DNA of 64,000 nucleotides from Candidatus Heritagella intestinalis. Its GTDB lineage: Bacteria; Bacillota; Clostridia; Oscillospirales; Acutalibacteraceae. Position numbers and translations under genes: made by a program. This document shows positions 59,236 through 64,000 of the stretch, one piece after another (position 1 is the stretch's first letter; each line of letters opens with the position of its first letter). The notes below the pieces were generated by a model. It worked only from the letters and a program-made list of their open reading frames with translations. It ran no database searches and was not told the DNA's origin. The stretch is from NCBI GenBank assembly GCA_904420555.1, contig CAJFVO010000010.1:1-64000 (forward strand). Direction: 5' to 3'.

Positions 59236-59412
59236 TTATGCCCGACGCAGGAGGGAGATCCCTAGGGCCACCATGATGACGGCGGAGAAAAACAGCACCA
59301 GCTGTAAAGGGCAAAAGCAGGCCACTGCCATTCCCAGCCCAAAGGTGACGGCGTGCATTCCCCGGCACCGGGTAAACCTGGCGCAGATGTCGGCGCAGCG
59401 TCCTTTCTTCAT
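59236..59412 (-). CDS. Small Cys-rich membrane protein of unknown function
   Basis: A 58-residue protein that I do not recognise. A basic, cysteine-containing N-terminus (MKKGRCADICARFTRCRG) precedes a long hydrophobic stretch (TFGLGMAVACFCPLQLVLFF) that may form one or two short membrane helices; it ends LLRRA. Five cysteines are present. ATG at 59412 follows GGAAAGGAGGGG with ideal spacing, and the longer ORF start has no such site. It is 40 bases upstream of the spoVM-like gene on the same strand, so a sporulation role is possible by association only. Confidence 0.65.
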   Translation of the reverse strand: MKKGRCADICARFTRCRGMHAVTFGLGMAVACFCPLQLVLFFSAVIMVALGISLLRRA

Positions 59413-59445
59413 CCGGAACCCCTCCTTTCCGCAGGGATATACCAT

Positions 59446-59475
59446 ACTATACAGAAAGGGGGGAAAGTGTGACAA
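59446..59475 (-). promoter_or_regulatory. Possible sigma-A promoter of the 58-residue gene
   Basis: On the minus strand TTGTCA (59475-59470), an 18-base spacer and TATAGT (59451-59446), 34 bases before the start. No sigma-E- or sigma-K-like pair was found. Confidence 0.5.
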
Positions 59476-59517
59476 GGACAAGGCCCCATTTGTTTTGAGA
59501 GTTGGCCTTTCCGGGGA

Positions 59518-60906
59518 TTAGGATTTTGCTCCCTTTGACCGCTCTTCCGGGGCGAAGCCCATATGGCGGATGCGCCGGCGCAGCCAGTTTCCCCGCAGAT
59601 AGTAGATGATAAACAGGATAGAGGTCACAATCCAGGCGATGGGGTAGCTCAGCAGGACTGTTTGCAGGTCGTTCCATACCGGCACGGCGGCGGCGATCCA
59701 AACAATCCGCAGCACACAAGTGCCCAAACAGGTGATAATCATGGGAATCAGGGAATCTCCCGTGCCTCGAATGGCTCCGGAAAAAATCTCTACGCAGACG
59801 TAAGTAAAGTAGAAGGGGATAATGGTGTAGAGGATTTCCATGCCCACCTGGATGACCTGGGCGTCTGCAGTAAAGAGCTGATAAACATAAGAGCCCCACA
59901 GCAGAAGGATTGCGCTCATGAGGATAGCAGTGCCAAAAGCCATAGCCAGGCAGATGCGCACGCTTTTGCGGATGCGGTCGTATTTCTGGGCACCGAAATT
60001 CTGTCCGGAGAAGGTGGTCACGGAGGTGCCGAAGGCCCCCATAATCATCCAGAACAGGCCGTCGATTTTGCCGTAGGCCGTCCAAGCGGCCACTGTGGTA
60101 GTGCCAAAGGCGTTGATGCTGGTCTGGATGATTATATTGGAAATACTGTACATAGAGGACTGCAGGCCTGCCGGGAGGCCGATTTGGATGATGTTCCGCA
60201 GAATATGCATATCCAGACGGATCTCCTTGAGATAGACCCGGTAAACGTCGCTGGAACGCATGAGAATCACCAGAATCAGGATAGCGCTCACCGCCTGGGA
60301 GGTAATGGTGGCAATGGCCGCGCCCATTACGCCCCAGTGGAATACCAGCACAAACAGCAAATCCAGCACCAGGTTCAGCACCGTACAGAGAATGAGAAAA
60401 TACAGGGGCCGCTTGGAGTCGCCCACCGCCCGGAGGATACCGGAACCCATATTGTACAGGAGGTTGAACACCATGCCGCCAAAGTAGATTTCAATGTAAA
60501 CGATGGCGTAATCCATCACATCGTCCGGGGTCCCCATCACTTCCAAAGCCCAAGGGGAGAGGGCCATACCCAGCACCATGAAAATCAGGCCGCCCACAAT
60601 GCCCAAAGCCACTGCCGTGTGAACTGCCTGCATGGTTTCCCGGGCCATCCGCGCCCCATAATACTGGGAGATAATCACCGTGGCGCCTGCCGAAAGGCCC
60701 ACGAAAAAACCTACCAGCAGATTGATAATGGTGCCGGTGGCGCCGCCTACAGCGGCCAGGGCTTGGGTGCCCACAAAATTCCCCACAATAATCGCGTCTA
60801 CCGTGTTATACAGCTGCTGGAAGAATGTCCCCAGCAGGATGGGGAAGAAGAAAGAGAGGAGGGGTTTCCAGATAACGCCCTCAGTGATTCTGTTTTCCTT
60901 TACCAC
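59518..60906 (-). CDS. MATE family multidrug/metabolite efflux transporter
   Basis: A 462-residue membrane protein with about 12 hydrophobic helices arranged as two similar halves. Family motifs include LLSFFFPILLGTFFQQLYNTVDAIIVGNFVG and AVGGATGTIINLLVGFFVGLSAGATVIISQYYGA. MATE proteins export drugs or metabolites using sodium or proton gradients; the substrate is unknown. GTG at 60906 follows AGAAGGG. It lies downstream of comM but a terminator separates them. Confidence 0.94.
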   Translation of the reverse strand: MVKENRITEGVIWKPLLSFFFPILLGTFFQQLYNTVDAIIVGNFVGTQALAAVGGATGTIINLLVGFFVGLSAGATVIISQYYGARMARETMQAVHTAVALGIVGGLIFMVLGMALSPWALEVMGTPDDVMDYAIVYIEIYFGGMVFNLLYNMGSGILRAVGDSKRPLYFLILCTVLNLVLDLLFVLVFHWGVMGAAIATITSQAVSAILILVILMRSSDVYRVYLKEIRLDMHILRNIIQIGLPAGLQSSMYSISNIIIQTSINAFGTTTVAAWTAYGKIDGLFWMIMGAFGTSVTTFSGQNFGAQKYDRIRKSVRICLAMAFGTAILMSAILLLWGSYVYQLFTADAQVIQVGMEILYTIIPFYFTYVCVEIFSGAIRGTGDSLIPMIITCLGTCVLRIVWIAAAVPVWNDLQTVLLSYPIAWIVTSILFIIYYLRGNWLRRRIRHMGFAPEERSKGAKS

Positions 60907-60938
60907 AATAATCGCCCTTCTTTTCCAAAAATCCGAAG

Positions 60939-60964
60939 AAAAAAGGCGGACAACCGCCTTTTTT
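60939..60964 (-). terminator. Terminator of comM
   Basis: AAAAAAGGCGG, an ACAA loop and CCGCCTTTTTT: 11-bp perfect arms with T runs on either strand. Confidence 0.88.
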
Positions 60965-61021
60965 CTCTCTTTGTATATCAGGATATCATGTTCCCAAGGG
61001 TTTGTCCAGATGGAAACCGGT

Positions 61022-62557
61022 TTACAGCTCCCGGTCCCAGTACCGCCTGTCTAAACTGCGGTACTGTACGGCTTCCGCAGCGTGCCGGGGCTGGATTTCC
61101 CGGCTGCCGTCCAGGTCTGCAATGGTGCGCGAGACTTTCAGCACCCGGTCAAAGGCTCTGGCGGAAAGCCCCAGCTTCTCAAAGGCCGTGCGCAGCAGTT
61201 CCAGGGTCTGCGGAGGGGCGATACAGACCTCATGAAGCATGGCGGGAGGGATGCGGGCATTACAGGAAATCCCTGTGCCGGCAAAACGCTGGTTTTGAAT
61301 CTCCCTGGCCCGGTTGACCCGTTCCCGAATGGCAGCGGAGGGCTCCCCTTTTTCTCGGGAGGTAAATTCGTCAAAAGAAATGGGAGGCACCTCCACATGA
61401 AGGTCCAGACGATCCAAAAGAGGGCCGGAGATCCGCCCCAAATAGTGGTTTACCGCGTTGGCAGAGCAGGTGCAGGCCCGGGTGGGATGCCCAAAATAGC
61501 CGCAGGGGCAGGGGTTCATGGCGGCCACCAGCATAAAGGAGCAGGGATAGGTGATGGTGCCGCTGACCCGGGAAATGGATACCACGCCGTCCTCCAGGGG
61601 CTGGCGGAGGGATTCCATAGCCGGGCGGGTGAACTCCGGCAACTCGTCCAAAAACAGCACGCCGTTGTGGGCCAGGGAGATTTCCCCAGGCCGGGGAATA
61701 CTACCCCCGCCGGAAAGCCCCGCTGCGGAGACAGAGTGGTGGGGGGAGCGGAAAGGCCGCCGGCGGATCAGGGTTCCACCGTGGGGGATCGTCCCGGCAA
61801 CCGAGTGGATTTCCGTGGTTTCCAGCATTTCTTCCATGGTCATTTCCGGCAGGATGGAGGGGAGGCGTTTGGCCAGCATGCTTTTCCCGGAGCCAGGAGG
61901 ACCAATAAGCAAAACGTTATGCCCCCCGCTAGCAGCAATCTCCAGGGCGCGTTTGGCTTCCAGTTGGCCCCGCACATCGGCAAAGTCCAATAACGCTTCC
62001 GCGGTATCATCTCCCTGGGTTGGAGAAAAGGTTGCCGTGGGCAGCTGGCCGCGTCCCCGGAGAAAATCCACCAGTTCCCGGACGCCGGAAACCGGATAAA
62101 TCTCGATTCCTTCTACCACGGCGGCTTCCTTGGCGTTGGCAGCCGGCACAAACAGCCGCCGGAACCCGGCCTTGCGTGCGGCAATGGCCATGGGCAGCGC
62201 TCCCAGCACCGGACGGATCTCCCCGGAAAGGGAAAGCTCCCCAATAAACACGCTGTCATCGGTTTCAGCCTGAAGCTGTCCGGTAGCCTTCAGCAGGGCC
62301 ATCAACAGAGGCAGATCATAGAGGGGGCCGTCCTTTTTCTTGTCAGCCGGCGCCAAATTCATGGTGATGCGGCCGGTTGGATAGGCAAAACCGCAATTTT
62401 TCAGGGCAGAGCGGACCCGTTCCCGGGACTCCTTTACCGCCGTGCCAGGGAGGCCCACAATATCAAAGCAGGGGACTCCTTTGGCCAGATCCGCTTCTAC
62501 TTCTACCGTGAACGCCTCCAGCCCATACAATCCCATGCTGAACAGTCTTGCAATCAA
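61022..62557 (-). CDS. comM: ComM/YifB family Mg-chelatase-like AAA+ ATPase
   Basis: A 511-residue protein. The N-terminal ChlI-like domain (GLPGTAVKESRERVRSALKNCGFAYP) leads to Walker A LLIGPPGSGKSMLAKRLPSILP, FLDELPEF (Walker B) and AAMNPCPCGYFGHPTRACTC, a Cys-rich zinc-like loop. A C-terminal Mg_chelatase_C domain is present (LSARAFDRVLKVSRTIADLDG). In naturally competent bacteria ComM drives branch migration of integrating DNA; its role in clostridia is unproven. Confidence 0.94.
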   Translation of the reverse strand: MIARLFSMGLYGLEAFTVEVEADLAKGVPCFDIVGLPGTAVKESRERVRSALKNCGFAYPTGRITMNLAPADKKKDGPLYDLPLLMALLKATGQLQAETDDSVFIGELSLSGEIRPVLGALPMAIAARKAGFRRLFVPAANAKEAAVVEGIEIYPVSGVRELVDFLRGRGQLPTATFSPTQGDDTAEALLDFADVRGQLEAKRALEIAASGGHNVLLIGPPGSGKSMLAKRLPSILPEMTMEEMLETTEIHSVAGTIPHGGTLIRRRPFRSPHHSVSAAGLSGGGSIPRPGEISLAHNGVLFLDELPEFTRPAMESLRQPLEDGVVSISRVSGTITYPCSFMLVAAMNPCPCGYFGHPTRACTCSANAVNHYLGRISGPLLDRLDLHVEVPPISFDEFTSREKGEPSAAIRERVNRAREIQNQRFAGTGISCNARIPPAMLHEVCIAPPQTLELLRTAFEKLGLSARAFDRVLKVSRTIADLDGSREIQPRHAAEAVQYRSLDRRYWDREL

Positions 62558-62767
62558 ATTTCTCGCCTCATCTTCTCCGTAGATTTATGACATGCTATGA
62601 AAGTATTATATCGAATAGCCAGGCTAAAATAATTTTCCAAAAGAATTATAAGAGGTTCCGAGGAAAAAATCCGACAAATTTGTCTATTGTCAGAGAGACT
62701 TTCGATACATTTTCTAAACATGGCAAGGGATGATAAATAAAATTTATTGATTATTTTTGAATTTTCC

Positions 62768-62796
62768 TTGACTTTTCCGGGGAAATGGAGTATGAT
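62768..62796 (+). promoter_or_regulatory. Promoter of the SigH-like sigma factor gene
   Basis: TTGACT (62768-62773), a 17-base spacer and TATGAT (62791-62796). The -10 overlaps in-frame ATGs at 62792 and 62795, so these cannot be used by transcripts from this promoter. Confidence 0.7.
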
Positions 62797-62836
62797 GGAA
62801 AAAACAGCAAAACGTCCCGCCGCAAACGAGGTGTTA

Positions 62837-63412
62837 ATGGGCTTGAAATGGGAAACTCTGCCGGAAGATGAATTGATTTTGCTGGTGCAGAAAGGGAGCG
62901 GAGAAGCTTTTGTGGAGCTGGCCTCCCGGTATCTGCCCCTGATTCACCGGATGGCTTCCCCGTACCGCTCTTCTTTTTTGGAGGCGGAGGACCTTTCCCA
63001 GGAAGGGCTTTTAGGTCTGTTTGCGGCAGCCGGCGGGTATCGCCGGGACCGTGGGACTTCCTTTTCTGCCTATGCGGCTGCCTGTATTTCCAACCGGATT
63101 CTTTCGGCATACCGCAAGGCCTGCAGCAAAAAAAATGCGGCGCTGCGGGAATCTGTCCCCTTGGAAGAGGAAGAGGCCGCGCAGCCGGAGCCTTTTTTCG
63201 GGGACCCGGAAGCCCTGCTGATCCGCCGGGAGGCGCTGGCCACCCTGCTGGAAAAGTTCCGCCGGAGCCTGACCCCGCGGGAGCGGGAGGCGCTGGCCTG
63301 GTATGCCGCAGGGTATTCTTACCGGGAAACCGCCCAACGGCTGGGAGTTTCCGTTAAGTCGGTAGAGGGGGCCATTCAGAGAGCCCGGAAGAAATTGCGG
63401 GCTGTGGTGTAG
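62837..63412 (+). CDS. Sigma-70 family factor, SigH/Spo0H-like
   Basis: A 191-residue sigma factor with region 2 (YLPLIHRMASPYR, EAEDLSQEGLLGLFAAAGGYRRDRGTSFSAYA) and region 4 (LTPREREALAWYAAGYSYRETAQRLGVSVKSVEGAIQRARKKL), but no region 1.1 or 3. Its layout is closest to SigH, which starts the sporulation programme in Bacillus. It may not be the main SigH, since the usual neighbours (e.g. secE, nusG) are absent. ATG at 62837 follows GAGGTG and lies after the promoter; earlier ATGs overlap the -10. Confidence 0.88.
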   Translation: MGLKWETLPEDELILLVQKGSGEAFVELASRYLPLIHRMASPYRSSFLEAEDLSQEGLLGLFAAAGGYRRDRGTSFSAYAAACISNRILSAYRKACSKKNAALRESVPLEEEEAAQPEPFFGDPEALLIRREALATLLEKFRRSLTPREREALAWYAAGYSYRETAQRLGVSVKSVEGAIQRARKKLRAVV

Positions 63413-63431
63413 GATGCTGTTTTGATTGAGA

Positions 63432-63497
63432 TGCCCCGGTAGCTTAAAGGTAGAGCGTTGATTTTCAAAGGCGGCGGTGCGAATCCGTCTACGGGCA
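63432..63497 (+). ncRNA. tRNA-like cloverleaf, possibly degenerate tRNA
   Basis: A 66-nt element. TGCCC and GTAG (with CG bulged) pair with CTAC-GGGCA at the ends. Inside are a D-like arm (GCTT-AAAGGTA-GAGC), a short hairpin TTGA-TTT-TCAA where the anticodon arm would be, and a T-like arm GGCGG-TGCGAAT-CCGTC with a loop one base from the TTCGAAT consensus. The anticodon and variable regions are 7-8 nt too short for a normal tRNA, and no CCA is encoded. The TTTTCAA context would centre on TCA or TTC. It may be a decayed tRNA, an unusual tRNA, or a leader structure of the next gene. Confidence 0.4.
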
Positions 63498-63529
63498 AAT
63501 TTCTATTATCCAAAGTGAGGTATATTCCC

Positions 63530-63805
63530 ATGTACGAAGACAAGACCCTGATCTGTAAGGAATGCGGCGCTGAATTTGTGTTCACCGCCGGCGAGCAGGA
63601 GTTCTACGCCTCCAAGGGCTTTGTAAACGAGCCCCAGAGATGCAAGGCCTGCCGTGACGCCCGTAAGAACGCTTCCAGACCGGAGCGTGAAATGTTCACC
63701 GCTGTCTGCGCTTCCTGCGGCAAGGAGGCCAGAGTGCCCTTTAAGCCTCGCGAGGACCGCCCGGTGTATTGCAGCGAGTGCTTCGCCAAGATGAGAGAGG
63801 AATAA
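63530..63805 (+). CDS. Zinc-ribbon protein with CxxC-x17-CxxC domain
   Basis: A 91-residue protein made of two zinc ribbons. The first uses CKECGAEF and CKACRDARK; the second uses CASCGKEA and, 17 residues later, CSEC, the CxxC-x17-CxxC family signature. Function is unknown; nucleic-acid or protein binding is likely. GTGAGG lies eight bases before ATG 63530; the longer in-frame start falls within the tRNA-like element. A terminator follows. Confidence 0.88.
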   Translation: MYEDKTLICKECGAEFVFTAGEQEFYASKGFVNEPQRCKACRDARKNASRPEREMFTAVCASCGKEARVPFKPREDRPVYCSECFAKMREE

Positions 63806-63832
63806 TCTCCTTCTTTGCAGATCGCAATGTTT

Positions 63833-63867
63833 CCCCCCTGCTCTCTGTGGGCAGGGGGATTTTTTTG
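63833..63867 (+). terminator. Terminator of the zinc-ribbon gene
   Basis: CCCCCTG and CAGGGGG arms around an 11-base loop, followed by ATTTTTTT. Confidence 0.85.
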
Positions 63868-63888
63868 TATCCGGCTCTTCTTATACCT

Positions 63889-63916
63889 TTGCATCCTGGG
63901 GGAAGGGTGCTATAAT
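63889..63916 (+). promoter_or_regulatory. Promoter of the right-edge gene
   Basis: TTGCAT (63889-63894), a 16-base spacer and consensus TATAAT (63911-63916), reading toward the window edge. Confidence 0.6.
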
Positions 63917-63946
63917 AGGGGGAAGACAACATGGGGAGAAAATTCT

Positions 63947-64000
63947 GTGGGGGTTGCGTATGACCGTTTGGATGGAAATGCTGACAGGGCGGAGAAAATG
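63947..64000 (+). CDS. 5' end of an unidentified gene cut by the window edge
   Basis: After the promoter, GTG at 63947 (GVAYDRLDGNADRAEKM) follows GGGGAG at about eight bases and stays open to the edge; ATG at 63960 in another frame is also open. Too little is visible to choose between them or to assign a function. Confidence 0.3.
   Translation, partial: MGVAYDRLDGNADRAEKM

Noticed and set aside
59563-61317. 584-residue plus-strand ORF
   Set aside because: It lies antisense to the MATE transporter and comM, both with clear family motifs; its composition (His/Gly/Asp-rich) is typical of a shadow frame.
1-64000. CRISPR arrays, insertion sequences, prophage or integrase genes
   Set aside because: No regularly spaced repeats, transposase, integrase or phage structural motifs were seen in any frame.

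Overview
The window reads as a chromosomal segment of an anaerobic, endospore-forming Clostridia bacterium, most likely in the Oscillospiraceae/Ruminococcaceae range. This is inferred from the GC-rich sequence, ribosome-binding sites of the AAAGGAG/GGAGG type, the Firmicutes order of housekeeping genes, and sporulation genes of clostridial type (spoIIR, gerW, dacF-like, sipL next to spoIVA, a spoIVFB-like protease). No phage, insertion sequence, integrase or CRISPR array was seen. The gene content is mostly core, with accessory metabolic and transport modules between core blocks.

Layout, left to right. 1-4.1 kb: tRNA-Lys on the minus strand, a PHP phosphoesterase, and an AsnC regulator / aminotransferase / DUF362-ferredoxin operon. 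4.2-6.6 kb: a DUF2975 membrane protein with its XRE regulator, running into ispE, then spoIIR. 6.6-9.1 kb: a GNAT acetyltransferase, a DegV protein and a LysR regulator. 9.1-13 kb: a small siroheme/ferredoxin reductase followed by a FecCD-type ABC importer, divergent from the LysR gene across a shared dyad. 13-16.1 kb: tRNA-Ser, a polysaccharide deacetylase, an RluA pseudouridine synthase and a small Asn/Ser-rich protein. 16.1-20 kb, minus strand: yitT-like, mrnC, obgE, and rpmA-prp-rplU. 20-23.6 kb: a DtxR/MntR-like regulator, radC, a split Thr/Ser exporter and an S66 peptidase that lacks its catalytic-serine segment.

23.6-31.2 kb: addB, an HD-domain gene, and addA. 31.4-37.2 kb: an M50 protease, scpA, scpB, a DUF2953 protein, gerW, a D-Ala-D-Ala carboxypeptidase, an RluB-type pseudouridine synthase and a small unknown. 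37.2-40.6 kb: a biotin-dependent carboxyltransferase operon (acyl-CoA carboxyltransferase, biotin carrier, oxaloacetate-type carboxyltransferase) behind a strong promoter. 40.8-54.7 kb: the Firmicutes core block yicC, remA, gmk, rpoZ, priA, def, fmt, a zinc protease, rsmB, rlmN, PP2C phosphatase, PASTA kinase, rsgA, thiN; coaBC and rpe, present in the Bacillus version, are absent here. 54.8-59.4 kb: a sporulation block with sipL and spoIVA behind a sigma-E-like promoter, a small membrane protein, a spoIVFB-like protease, and on the minus strand a 29-residue SpoVM-like peptide gene with a 58-residue membrane protein. 59.5-64 kb: a MATE transporter, comM, a SigH-like sigma factor, a tRNA-like sequence, a zinc-ribbon protein and a gene cut by the right edge.

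How the parts fit together: SpoIIR, SpoIVA, SipL, the SpoVM-like peptide and the SpoIVFB-like protease all act in engulfment-stage signalling or coat-basement assembly, so the sporulation genes here converge on the forespore surface and the sigma-E/sigma-K programme. The most promising observations are the unlisted spoVM-like gene, the S66 gene without its nucleophile, the siroheme reductase/importer unit, the carboxyltransferase operon without membrane or biotin-carboxylase subunits, and the degenerate tRNA-like element.
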